Of a stretch of DNA of 64,000 nt, positions 54,068 to 64,000 are shown one piece after another. Every line of letters starts with the position of its first letter. The stretch's first letter is position 1. The stretch comes from Woeseiaceae bacterium (GTDB lineage Bacteria; Pseudomonadota; Gammaproteobacteria; Steroidobacterales; Woeseiaceae), in assembly GCA_013043165.1 (NCBI GenBank), contig JABDOQ010000082.1, positions 96,847-160,846 on the forward strand, given 5' to 3'. Position numbers and translations under genes: made by a program. The notes beneath the pieces are model-generated. The model had not been told where the DNA came from. It searched no databases and saw only the letters and a list, made by a program, of their open reading frames with translations.

Positions 54068-54424
54068 GTGACGCGTTTCATTGCAATCAAACCGCCGTCG
54101 TACGACACTTGGCGCATGCGGTTGGTTTTGACATTTTTGCTACTGGCCGGGTTGGTTTTTTTGCCGACCCGGTCAGACGCGTTCGATATCGAACAGACCC
54201 TGAAAGCACAGCATGTGCAGTACCAGGGAGAGCAGTCCTACAGCACGGCGCAGCAGGGCGGCATGTCGCTGGCGCAGGCGATCGAGTCGGTTCGCAGAAA
54301 GACCAACGGCCGCGTTGTCAGCGCCGAGACCAAGATCCAGGGCGGCCGCGAAGTGCATTACATCAAGGTTCTCACCAGGGACGGCAAGGTCAAGACTCAC
54401 AGAGTCAATGGCCGAAGCCGCTAA
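54068..54424 (+). CDS. Secreted PepSY-like protein
   Basis: 118 aa; hydrophobic N-terminus, MSLAQAIESVRRKTNGRVVSAETKIQGGREVHYIKVLTRDGKVKTHRVN. Confidence 0.75.
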   Translation: MTRFIAIKPPSYDTWRMRLVLTFLLLAGLVFLPTRSDAFDIEQTLKAQHVQYQGEQSYSTAQQGGMSLAQAIESVRRKTNGRVVSAETKIQGGREVHYIKVLTRDGKVKTHRVNGRSR

Positions 54425-54446
54425 CCCGGCTTCAGGAACCGCGAAC

Positions 54447-55133
54447 ATGCGACTGCTGGTAATAGAAGACGACGCGACCTTGCTCGAATCCCTGGTGCGC
54501 AAACTCGGCGAATCCGGCTTCGCGGTAGAGCAGGCGGCCGACGGCAAGGAAGGACTGTACTTCGCGCTCGAGTACCCTGTTGACCTCGCAATAATCGATT
54601 TGGGACTTCCTGAAGTATCCGGCCTGGAGATTATTCGCCAGGTACGTGAGCAGGGTAAGAGCTACCCGATTTTGATCCTCACGGCGCGCGATCGCTGGGA
54701 AGACAAGGTCGATGGCCTTAGCGCCGGTGCCGACGACTATGTCGTCAAGCCATTCCACTTCGAGGAAGTCAGCGCGCGCGTAAACGCGCTCTTGCGGCGC
54801 AGCGGCGGCTGGGCTTCGTCGGTATTGACCGCGGGCCCGGTATCCCTGGACATGTCGCGCCAGGAGCTCACGGTCAACGAGGACACGATCGACCTGACGA
54901 GTTTCGAGTACAAGATTATCGAATACCTAATGGTTCGTGCCGGCCAGGTTATTTCCAAAGCCGAGTTGACGGATCGACTCTACGACCAGGACTTCGAACG
55001 GGACAGCAACGTGATCGAAGTGTTCATCGGTCGTTTGCGCAAAAAAATGGATCCGGAAAACTCCATCAAGCCCATTGAAACGCTACGGGGTCGCGGCTAC
55101 CGCTTCGCGCTGGAGCGAAATCAGTCAGGCTGA
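54447..55133 (+). CDS. OmpR/PhoP-family response regulator
   Basis: Start MRLLVIEDDATLLESLVRKLGESGF; DLAIIDLGLPEVSG, ADDYVVKPFHFEEV; winged helix ETLRGRGYRFAL. Confidence 0.95.
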   Translation: MRLLVIEDDATLLESLVRKLGESGFAVEQAADGKEGLYFALEYPVDLAIIDLGLPEVSGLEIIRQVREQGKSYPILILTARDRWEDKVDGLSAGADDYVVKPFHFEEVSARVNALLRRSGGWASSVLTAGPVSLDMSRQELTVNEDTIDLTSFEYKIIEYLMVRAGQVISKAELTDRLYDQDFERDSNVIEVFIGRLRKKMDPENSIKPIETLRGRGYRFALERNQSG

Positions 55134-55141
55134 CGCAGTTC

Positions 55142-56524
55142 ATGCGTTCTCTCAGCAGCCGATTGCTGGTATCCGTCAGTGTACTGTTGCTGCTTTTCTT
55201 TGGCGCAACCATCGCTGTGCTGGATACCGCATTCAGCGAAGCCGGTGAACAGGCGCGCCGCGATATTCTCGATGGGCACCTCGTTGCCCTGTTGGCCGCC
55301 GCGGAGCCCGATGACGCCGGCAAATTGATGTTGCCCCAGCGTTTGCGCGAGCCCCGATTCGAGAACATCGGTTCCGGTCTGTACGCGGAATTGCTGGACG
55401 CCGACAGCACGGTGTTGTGGCGATCGCGCTCAGCACTTGGCCTCGAAATCCCGAGTGGCGTTGCCCCTGAACTCGGGAATCATCTGTTCGCCAGGGAAAG
55501 CCTTGAAGATGGCACACCGTTGCTGACCCTGAGCCTGGCCGTCGAGTGGGAGTTTGATGACGGTACCCTGCAGTCTTACGTCTTCAAAGTTGCCGAAAGT
55601 CTCGATTCGTTCAACGCGCAGGTTGCCGGCTTCAGGCGCCAGCTGTTCGGTTGGTTTGCGGCCGTCGCACTGACCATGTTGCTGGCGTTTTCAATGTTGT
55701 TGCGAGGGCTGCTCAAACCGCTGCGCAAGATCGAAACGGAGATTACTGAAATTGAAGAGGGCAAACGCGTTGCGCTCTCGGGCAAGTTTCCAACCGAGCT
55801 GACAGGCGTTGCACGAAACATGAACCTGTTGATCGACAGCGAACGCGCGCGATCGGATCGCTACCGGTATACGCTCGATAATCTGGCGCACAGTTTGAAA
55901 ACACCGTTGGCGGCGATGCGCTCGTTGGTCAACGATCGTCAGAACGAAGGGTTTGGCGGTCGGTTCAACGAACAGATCGATCGCATGGATGAAATTGTCC
56001 GCTACCAGTTACGTAAACCCGCGGCCTCGGTTGCCGATAACCTGGTCCTCAAACCGATCAACGTGGAAAGCGAAGTAACGCGCCTGGTCGACGGGCTTCG
56101 CAAGGTCTATCACGACAAGAAACCTGACTTCGACGTGCGCGTCGCACGCGGCATGCAGTTTCGGGGCGACACGGGGGACTTTCTGGAGCTTGCCGGTAAC
56201 CTTCTCGACAACGCGTGCAAGTGGTGTGAGAAAAGTGTGCGCATCAGCATCGTGCCGTCAGTGGGTGCGCGGGCGATCGCGAGTGGCATGGTGCTGACCG
56301 TGGCGGATGATGGGCCGGGGATACCGCAGGATGCAGCCGATGCGCTGCTGGAACGCGGCATGCGTCTCGACGAATCTACGCCCGGTCATGGCATTGGTCT
56401 GGCCGTCGTAAGAGACATTGCCCGCTCCTACGGCGGGCGACTGTCAATCAGGCGCAGTTCCGATCTGGGCGGCGCGGAGATTACGGTCTCGATACCGCCT
56501 GTTGCCAGTTCGCGGCCAGAGTAG
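55142..56524 (+). CDS. Sensor histidine kinase (PhoQ-like)
   Basis: 460 aa; two TM, LDNLAHSLKTPLAAMR H-box, GNLLDNACKWCEKSV N-box, DDGPGIPQDAADALLERGMRLDESTPGHGIGLAVVRDI. Confidence 0.95.
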   Translation: MRSLSSRLLVSVSVLLLLFFGATIAVLDTAFSEAGEQARRDILDGHLVALLAAAEPDDAGKLMLPQRLREPRFENIGSGLYAELLDADSTVLWRSRSALGLEIPSGVAPELGNHLFARESLEDGTPLLTLSLAVEWEFDDGTLQSYVFKVAESLDSFNAQVAGFRRQLFGWFAAVALTMLLAFSMLLRGLLKPLRKIETEITEIEEGKRVALSGKFPTELTGVARNMNLLIDSERARSDRYRYTLDNLAHSLKTPLAAMRSLVNDRQNEGFGGRFNEQIDRMDEIVRYQLRKPAASVADNLVLKPINVESEVTRLVDGLRKVYHDKKPDFDVRVARGMQFRGDTGDFLELAGNLLDNACKWCEKSVRISIVPSVGARAIASGMVLTVADDGPGIPQDAADALLERGMRLDESTPGHGIGLAVVRDIARSYGGRLSIRRSSDLGGAEITVSIPPVASSRPE

Positions 56525-56530
56525 TCCGTC

Positions 56531-57304
56531 TTAACCGCGCTTGTCGGCGGCGGATCTCGTCAGTTTTACGAGCGGCTCGATGAGTTCCAGCGGCAGCGGG
56601 AACACGATCGTATTGGAGCGCTCGTTCGCGATTTCCTTCAGCGTCTGCAGGTAGCGCAGCTGCAGTGCCTGCTCTTCCTTCGCGAGCATGCGCGCTGCTT
56701 CGGCAAGCATTTCGGCGGCCTGTTTTTCCGCCTCGGCGTTAATGATCTTGGCGCGTCGGGCTCGCTCCGCTTCGGCCTGCTGTGCAATTGCTCGAATCAT
56801 GCTTTCATCGAGATCGACATGCTTGATTTCGACATTCGCGACCTTGATGCCCCAATTGTCGGTGCGTGCGTCGAGCAGATTCTGAATATCCGCATTGAGT
56901 TTTTCACGTTCCGCGAGCATGTCATCGAGTTCGTGTTGACCGAGGACCGAACGCAGTGTTGTCTGTGATAGCTGACTGGTTGCTTCAAATACATTGGCGA
57001 CACGAATGATCGCTTTCTCCGGATCGACAATGCGAAAGTAGATGACCGCGTTCACTTTGACCGAGACGTTGTCTCTCGAGATGACGTCCTGTGTCGGCAC
57101 ATCGAGAACAATTACTCGCAGGTCGACCTTGACCATTTTCTGGATGCCCGGGATGAGGATGATCAATCCCGGCCCTTTGACTTTTTGAAAACGCCCGAGC
57201 AGGAAAATGACGCCGCGCTCATACTCCTTGAGGATCTTGATCGTGTTATACAGCACCACGATAATTGCGGCACCGATAATGGCGAACAGTGGAAGTTGTG
57301 GCAT
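56531..57304 (-). CDS. Slipin / SPFH-domain protein
   Basis: 257 aa; [67 protein letters not shown]. Confidence 0.93.
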   Translation of the reverse strand: MPQLPLFAIIGAAIIVVLYNTIKILKEYERGVIFLLGRFQKVKGPGLIILIPGIQKMVKVDLRVIVLDVPTQDVISRDNVSVKVNAVIYFRIVDPEKAIIRVANVFEATSQLSQTTLRSVLGQHELDDMLAEREKLNADIQNLLDARTDNWGIKVANVEIKHVDLDESMIRAIAQQAEAERARRAKIINAEAEKQAAEMLAEAARMLAKEEQALQLRYLQTLKEIANERSNTIVFPLPLELIEPLVKLTRSAADKRG

Positions 57305-57317
57305 TGGAGACTCCTTC

Positions 57318-58724
57318 TCAGGTTTGTAGCTGGGCGTCGTTAGACGTGCTGGAAGCGACGGGCTCTATATCAAGGATCAGGCCGTCCATCGCGCGGACGA
57401 CGACTTCCTGGTCCTTCGAAATGGGTACTTTCGATCTCGCATGCCAGGATTCGCCCTCGAGCCAGACCATCCCGTCGCCGGAAAAGTCCTGCATCGCTGT
57501 CGCGACGCCGCCAACAATCGAATCTCTGCCCGACACCGCGCCACGGCGGCGGAGCTTCACCAGGTAGCTCAGCATCCAGATGATCAGTAGCGCAAATACG
57601 AGGGCAAGACCAAAGACAAAAGTCAGGGATATACCAAAACCGGGGATGCCGCTGTCAAACATCATAATGGTGCCAAAGACAAACGCAGCGATGCCGCCGA
57701 TGCCCAATGCGCCGAAACTCGGGGCGTAGGCTTCCGCAACCATCAACGCTATGCCGAGGAAAATCAGCGCCAGGCCTGCATAGTTAACGGGCAGCACCTG
57801 TAGCGCGTAGGCCGCCAGCAGCAGGCAGATAACGCCGACAACGCCCGGTACAATCGCCCCCGGATTCCATCCTTCATACATCAGTCCGTAGACACCGATC
57901 AAGCCGAGCAACAGCACGATTTCGGGGTTGGAAATAATGCCAAGCAGCTTGATACGCCAGTTGGCTTCGTATGGCTGAACCTCTGCATCCTTGGTTGCGA
58001 GCACCCTGGTTTCGCCGGCTATCTCGACCTCGTGGCCATCCAGAAGCTGCAGCAGCTCATCGCGGTCCGCAGCGATGAACTCGATGACATTTTGTTCCAA
58101 AGCCTCCGCCGCCGTCAGGGTTGCGGCTTCGGTGACGGCTTTTTCAGCCCAGTCGGCGTTGCGTCCATGGCGTTCGGCGAGACTGCGAATATACGAAACC
58201 GCATCGTTCATCACTTTGCGGTCCATCGCGCTGCCGGACGGCTGCGCCGGCGTGTCGGTGTCCGTATCGTCATCGCCATCATCGGCGGGTGGCGCCGTCT
58301 CCTGGCCTCCCAGCGAAACCGGCGTTGCGGCGCCAAGGTGCGAGGTTGGCGTCATTGCCGCGACGTGGCTGGCCAGCAGGATATAGGTGCCTGCGCTGTC
58401 GGCTCTTGCGCCGGCCGGAGTGACGTAGGTGACCACGGGCACCGACGAGGCGAGGATTTTCTGCACCATGTCCCGCATCGGTTTCATCAGGCCGCCGGGT
58501 GTGTCCATGTTGATAATAACGAGCTCAGCGCCGATTTCTTCGGCATGTTCGATGCCGCTGACGAGGTACTCTGAGGTTGCAACACCGATGCCGTCCTTGA
58601 CCTCGAGTTCGACAACCTGGGCGGCAGCTGAGGCTGAAAAACTGGCCCCGAACATGACAAGGATCAGCGCAAAAAGTTCCGGCAGTGCAGGCCACCGGTG
58701 ACCGGGCAAGGGTAACGTTTTCAT
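57318..58724 (-). CDS. NfeD-type membrane serine protease (ClpP-class)
   Basis: Start [79 protein letters not shown]-terminal NfeD domain; paired with slipin. Confidence 0.93.
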   Translation of the reverse strand: MKTLPLPGHRWPALPELFALILVMFGASFSASAAAQVVELEVKDGIGVATSEYLVSGIEHAEEIGAELVIINMDTPGGLMKPMRDMVQKILASSVPVVTYVTPAGARADSAGTYILLASHVAAMTPTSHLGAATPVSLGGQETAPPADDGDDDTDTDTPAQPSGSAMDRKVMNDAVSYIRSLAERHGRNADWAEKAVTEAATLTAAEALEQNVIEFIAADRDELLQLLDGHEVEIAGETRVLATKDAEVQPYEANWRIKLLGIISNPEIVLLLGLIGVYGLMYEGWNPGAIVPGVVGVICLLLAAYALQVLPVNYAGLALIFLGIALMVAEAYAPSFGALGIGGIAAFVFGTIMMFDSGIPGFGISLTFVFGLALVFALLIIWMLSYLVKLRRRGAVSGRDSIVGGVATAMQDFSGDGMVWLEGESWHARSKVPISKDQEVVVRAMDGLILDIEPVASSTSNDAQLQT

Positions 58725-58830
58725 CCCCTGATAATACCAGTCTGGCGACGATTGTCGCGCCTTATCGGCCTTTCGATTCATGCCGGCAGCTGGCATGCTG
58801 ACGGCCTCCTTCGTTTCCACGGCGTGCGCG

Positions 58831-59325
58831 ATGTTTATTCGATTCATAACCACCGGCGGGACCATCGACAAAATCTACTTTGACGACCTCAGCCAGTTCG
58901 AGGTCGGGGAATCGCAGGTGCAGCATATCCTGGCCGAGGGGCGTATCGAATTTGATTTTGAGGTTGAGGCGTTGATGCACAAGGACAGTCTCGACATCAA
59001 CGATGCCGATCGTGCCAGGCTGCGCGACTTCATCGAGCAGGACCACGCGAAGCTGTTCGTTATTACACACGGCACGGATACGTTGCCGGAGACCGCCGAG
59101 GCGTTGGCGGACTTGCAGAACAAGACGATCGTCCTGACGGGTGCCCTGACGCCGGCGCGTTTCAAGACGACTGATGCGGTTTTCAATGTAGGCATGGCGG
59201 TGGCAGCCGTGCAGGTCGCCGCGCCAGGCGTTTATATCGCGATGAGCGGCCAGGTCTTCGAAGCGGGCACCGTACGCAAAAACCGCGCTGAGAATCGCTT
59301 TGAGAGACTACCGCAGGAGCGGTGA
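58831..59325 (+). CDS. Short asparaginase N-domain-only protein
   Basis: MFIRFITTGGTIDKIYFDD, FVITHGTDTLPETAEALAD, IVLTGALTPARFKTTDAVFNVGMA; ends at about 165 aa with no C-domain. Confidence 0.85.
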   Translation: MFIRFITTGGTIDKIYFDDLSQFEVGESQVQHILAEGRIEFDFEVEALMHKDSLDINDADRARLRDFIEQDHAKLFVITHGTDTLPETAEALADLQNKTIVLTGALTPARFKTTDAVFNVGMAVAAVQVAAPGVYIAMSGQVFEAGTVRKNRAENRFERLPQER

Positions 59326-59347
59326 GGAGCCCACGAAAGGGAATCCG

Positions 59348-60865
59348 CTACAGGTCGAAATTGATACCCTGTGCCAACGGCAGGTCCCGGCCCCAGTTAA
59401 TCGTGTTGGTCTGGCGGCGCATATAGGCCTTCCACGCATCGCTGCCGGCTTCACGCCCGCCACCGGTCTCTTTCTCCCCGCCGAACGCGCCGCCAATCTC
59501 GGCACCGGAGGTGCCGATATTGACGTTCGCGATGCCGCAGTCCGATCCGCCACTCGACAGGAAGTACTCCGCGTTTTGCAGATTGTCGGTGAAGATCGCG
59601 GACGAGAGTCCCTGAACGACGCCGTTCTGCATGGCGATCGCCTCATCGAGTGTGTCGTAGGGAATCAGGTACAGGATCGGCCCGAAGGTCTCGGTTTGCA
59701 CGATATCCGAGTCGTTGTCTGCAACCGCAATGGCCGGTGTGATGAAATGACCCGGCCCGTCGATGCGTTCGCCGCCACACAGGACTTCGCCACCGGTTTT
59801 GCGAACGGTTGCGCATGCGGACTCGACGCGCTCGATTGAAGACTCATCGATGAGTGGGCCCATCAGCGTGTCAGGATCGAGTGGATCACCAATGCGAATC
59901 TGACCGTAGGCTTTGACCAACGCATTCTTCAATTCATCGAAGCGGCTGCGATGCGCGATGACGCGACGCGTTGACGTGCAGCGCTGGCCGGCGGTGCCAA
60001 CCGCACCGAATACGATGGCAGGTACCGCCAGTTCGAGGTTTGCAAACTCATCGACAATGATCGCGTTGTTGCCGCCCAGTTCGAGCAGGCTCTTACCCAT
60101 GCGCCCGGCGACGCGCTCGCCGACCTGGCGACCAACCGCGCAGGATCCTGTAAACGAAATCAGGTTGACGCGGAAGTCGTCGACGAAGCGTTGTGCAAGT
60201 TCGTTGGAGCCGTCGTTGATCAGGAAAAATATCGGCGGCAGGTCCATATCGGCCAGCGCTTCATTAAATATCTTTTGCACGGCGACGCCACACAGCGGCG
60301 CTTTCGGCGACGGCTTCCAGATATTGACGTTGCCGCAGACCGCCGCAATGCAGGAGTTCCACGAATAAACCGCAACCGGGAAGTTGAACGCCGAAATCGT
60401 GCCAACAACGCCGAGCGGATGCCACTGTTCGTACATACGGTGTTTTGGCCGCTCCGAGTGCATCGTGCGTCCATACATCATGCGCGACTGGCCGACCGCA
60501 AAATCGGCGATATCGATCATCTCCTGGACCTCGCCGTCGCCCTCAGCCTTGATCTTGCCCATCTCGAGGGACACCAGGCTCCCAAGGGCGTCTTTGTGGT
60601 CACGAAGACAGTCGGCGATCCTGCGAATAGCCTCGCCGCGAACCGGCGCCGGTATATTGCGCCAGGCGAGGAAAGACTCCTGAGCTTTGCCGATGACCTT
60701 TTCGTATTCGGCTTTCGATGTGGAGCGCACGCTCGCGATGAGTTGACCTGTCGCCGGATTGACGGATTCGATAATGGCCGCCGACTTGTCGGCACTGGAC
60801 ACGGCGCCTGACCAGGTGCCGTCGTTTACGTCGTCGAGTCCGAGTTGTTCAAGTATTGATTGCAT
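59348..60865 (-). CDS. Aldehyde dehydrogenase family (ALDH7 / aminoadipate-semialdehyde dehydrogenase-like)
   Basis: Start [85 protein letters not shown]. Confidence 0.92.
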   Translation of the reverse strand: MQSILEQLGLDDVNDGTWSGAVSSADKSAAIIESVNPATGQLIASVRSTSKAEYEKVIGKAQESFLAWRNIPAPVRGEAIRRIADCLRDHKDALGSLVSLEMGKIKAEGDGEVQEMIDIADFAVGQSRMMYGRTMHSERPKHRMYEQWHPLGVVGTISAFNFPVAVYSWNSCIAAVCGNVNIWKPSPKAPLCGVAVQKIFNEALADMDLPPIFFLINDGSNELAQRFVDDFRVNLISFTGSCAVGRQVGERVAGRMGKSLLELGGNNAIIVDEFANLELAVPAIVFGAVGTAGQRCTSTRRVIAHRSRFDELKNALVKAYGQIRIGDPLDPDTLMGPLIDESSIERVESACATVRKTGGEVLCGGERIDGPGHFITPAIAVADNDSDIVQTETFGPILYLIPYDTLDEAIAMQNGVVQGLSSAIFTDNLQNAEYFLSSGGSDCGIANVNIGTSGAEIGGAFGGEKETGGGREAGSDAWKAYMRRQTNTINWGRDLPLAQGINFDL

Positions 60866-61043
60866 GGTTTGTTCTCCGCTGGGCGCGCATTGTGCCAATC
60901 TCATGGTGCCCTTGCCACACCCCTTGCGATGTTTGTCATTGCGAAAAACGCAGGAAAAACAGAGACCTTGCCCGGCGGCGCGCCGAACCTAAAAATCCAG
61001 TGAAGAAACGATTCCTAAATTGTTGATTACATGAGAAACTTTT

Positions 61044-61072
61044 GAGCCCTGCAGTGCGGCATGGCATAGTCC
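61044..61072 (+). promoter_or_regulatory. Candidate promoter (TTGAGC-17 bp-CATAGT) upstream of the class II DAHP synthase gene
   Basis: Read directly; 4/6 matches at each hexamer. Confidence 0.3.
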
Positions 61073-61126
61073 GCGCTTTAGAGGCGCCACGATTCACGTG
61101 CCCGCCGCCAGGGACAAACAACGATC

Positions 61127-62482
61127 GTGAGCAGAACCGTACCGAAAAACGAATGGCATCCCGCAAGCTGGCAGAGCTTCGACGCGTCCCAGCAGGCTTC
61201 ATATCCCGACAAAGCCCAGCTTGACCGGGTGGTCGCCGAGCTGAGCCGGTTGCCACCGATTACGACCTCGTGGGAGGTCGACGCGCTTAAGGACCTGATT
61301 GCAGCGGCCCAGCGCGGTGAGGCTTTCGTCCTGCAGGGCGGTGACTGCGCCGAGACCTTCGACGAGTGTACCTCCGAGAACATCGTCGACAAGCTGAAGA
61401 TCCTGCTGCAGATGAGTCTCGTCATGATCTATGGCCTCAAGAAACCGGTCGTACGCGTCGGTCGCATGGCTGGCCAGTACGCGAAACCGCGTTCGGCGGA
61501 TACCGAAACACGCGAGGGCAAGACCTTGCCGAGCTTCCGCGGTGACCTGGTTAATCGCAGCGGCTTCACGCCTGACGATCGAATTCCCGACCCGCAGATG
61601 ATTCTGCGCGGCTATGAACGAGCGGCGCTGACGTTGAATTTCGTGCGTTCACTGGTTGATGGCGGCTTTGCTGATTTGCACCATCCCGAGTACTGGGACC
61701 TGGGTTGGGTAGGTCATTCGTCGGCGGCCGACGAATACCATGCGATCGTCGCATCGATTTCCGACTCGCTCGATTTCCTCGAAACCGTATCGGGACGGCA
61801 GTTTCACAACACCCAGCGCGCCGATATCTACGCCGCGCATGAAGGCCTGCACCTGCATTACGAACAGGCGCAGACGCGCTACCTGGACCGCCGCGAGCGC
61901 TGGTACAACCTGACGACGCATTTTCCATGGATCGGCATGCGAACCGCGCAATTGGATGGGGCTCACGTCGAGTATTTTCGCGGCATCGCCAATCCGATCG
62001 GCATCAAGGTCGGCCAGGGCATGACGCGCGAGTGGATCCAGGAGCTGGTGCGCACCCTCAATCCGCACAATGAGCCCGGCCGCCTTACATTGATTCATCG
62101 CTTCGGCGCGAAGGCGATTGAGGAACATCTGCCGGCGCTAATTTCGGCCGTCCGTGAAACCGGCTCACCCGTGCTTTGGGTCTGCGATCCGATGCACGGC
62201 AACACCGAAAGCACCGCGGACGGCACCAAAACGCGACGATTCGACAACATTGTCTCCGAGCTGGAATCCGCATTTCGTGTCCATCAATCAATGGGCAGCT
62301 ACCTCGGCGGCGTCCATCTCGAACTAACCGGCGAAAACGTCACGGAGTGCACCGGAGGCGCCCGGGGACTCACCGACGGCGACCTTGCCAGGGCCTACAA
62401 GTCGACGGTCGATCCGCGGCTTAACTACGAGCAGGCCATGGAAGTGGCCATGCGCATCTCGGGACTCAAGAACGGCAATTAG
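61127..62482 (+). CDS. Class II 3-deoxy-7-phosphoheptulonate synthase
   Basis: 451 aa; FVLQGGDCAETFDECTSENI, VGRMAGQYAKPRS, WDLGWVGHSSAADEY, VLWVCDPMHGNTEST. Confidence 0.97.
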   Translation: MSRTVPKNEWHPASWQSFDASQQASYPDKAQLDRVVAELSRLPPITTSWEVDALKDLIAAAQRGEAFVLQGGDCAETFDECTSENIVDKLKILLQMSLVMIYGLKKPVVRVGRMAGQYAKPRSADTETREGKTLPSFRGDLVNRSGFTPDDRIPDPQMILRGYERAALTLNFVRSLVDGGFADLHHPEYWDLGWVGHSSAADEYHAIVASISDSLDFLETVSGRQFHNTQRADIYAAHEGLHLHYEQAQTRYLDRRERWYNLTTHFPWIGMRTAQLDGAHVEYFRGIANPIGIKVGQGMTREWIQELVRTLNPHNEPGRLTLIHRFGAKAIEEHLPALISAVRETGSPVLWVCDPMHGNTESTADGTKTRRFDNIVSELESAFRVHQSMGSYLGGVHLELTGENVTECTGGARGLTDGDLARAYKSTVDPRLNYEQAMEVAMRISGLKNGN

Positions 62483-63036
62483 AGCGCTTTCCAGGCATCC
62501 TCTGTCGAAATCTGTCGGCTTTCACCGGGTCTCAGGCCGGCCAGCGACCAGGGCCCGACCGAATATCGAATCAACCGCAGTGTCGGCAGGCCTACAGCCG
62601 CCGTCATGCGCCGGACCTGGCGATTTCGCCCCTGGGTCAGAGTCACTGTAATCCAGCTATCCGCCACGCTGGCGCGATAACGAATGGGCGGGTCGCGACT
62701 CCAGAGATCCTCTGGTGGCTTAATCGAAGCCGCTGACCGGGCCTTCGCCGGGCCGTCCTTCAATTGCACGCCGCGCAACAGGGCGTTGAGCTGCTGTTCG
62801 CCCGCTGTTCCTTCAACCTGCGCCCAGTAGGTCTTGGGGATTTTTGACCTCGGCTGACTGATTCGTGCCTGCAATTTGCCGTCGTCGGTAAGCAACACAA
62901 GGCCTTCGCTGTCGTAGTCGAGCCGACCAGCCGGGTAGACGCCGGGGGCGTCGACGTAATCAGCAAGAGTAGCCCGTCCACGGGCATCGCTGAACTGGCT
63001 CAGCACCTGGTAGGGCTTGTTGAGAAGAATCAGCAC
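62479..63036 (-). CDS. rluE: 23S rRNA pseudouridine synthase, RluE-like
   Basis: GTG start giving (V)LILLNKPYQVLSQFSD; YPAGRLDYDSEGLVLLTDDGKL; RNRQVRRMTAAVGLPTLRLIRYSVGPW. Confidence 0.93.
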   Translation of the reverse strand: MLILLNKPYQVLSQFSDARGRATLADYVDAPGVYPAGRLDYDSEGLVLLTDDGKLQARISQPRSKIPKTYWAQVEGTAGEQQLNALLRGVQLKDGPAKARSAASIKPPEDLWSRDPPIRYRASVADSWITVTLTQGRNRQVRRMTAAVGLPTLRLIRYSVGPWSLAGLRPGESRQISTEDAWKAL

Positions 63037-63096
63037 TATGGATGGTCCCCGGCGATCTGTACAATGCACGCCCACTGAAATCCGGCCGAGAACAAG

Positions 63097-64000
<904 letters not shown>

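Overview
The window is a gene-dense, moderately GC-rich chromosomal segment. It reads as gammaproteobacterial, based on tol-pal/cpoB, ruvCAB, thrABC, and the purB/mnmA/nudJ/roxA/rluE/icd gene set. Most of it is housekeeping: fhs, arfB, sucA-sucB-lpdA, relA, yebC-ruvC-ruvA-ruvB-ybgC-tolQRAB-pal-cpoB, tRNA-Lys(UUU), thrA-thrB-thrC, tatD, acnA, mnmA, nudJ, roxA, purB, fumC, nudL, mazG, a PhoPQ-like two-component system, nfeD/slipin, an ALDH7-type dehydrogenase, class II DAHP synthase, rluE and a partial icd. I found no CRISPR array, IS element or prophage. The main points for a second look are: (1) a 59-aa peptide gene with a double-glycine (bacteriocin/microcin-type) leader, hidden inside an over-extended ORF and convergent with a CPBP/Abi-family membrane protease; (2) two phased 11-bp-spaced GTTCA direct repeats upstream of a glycine-zipper/PepSY/response-regulator/kinase cluster; (3) a small RHH-like gene whose promoter carries a perfect 14-bp palindrome; (4) a DUF5658-like membrane protein with no canonical start codon for its apparent N-terminus; (5) a porin-like/ZnuA-like/ZnuB-like metal locus with no ATPase gene beside it; (6) a VNG-repeat, solenoid-like secreted protein; and (7) a reshuffled version of the E. 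coli icd-rluE-nudJ-mnmA-hflD-purB-phoPQ-roxA block. Everything here was read by eye from the sequence and the ORF track. No database search was run.
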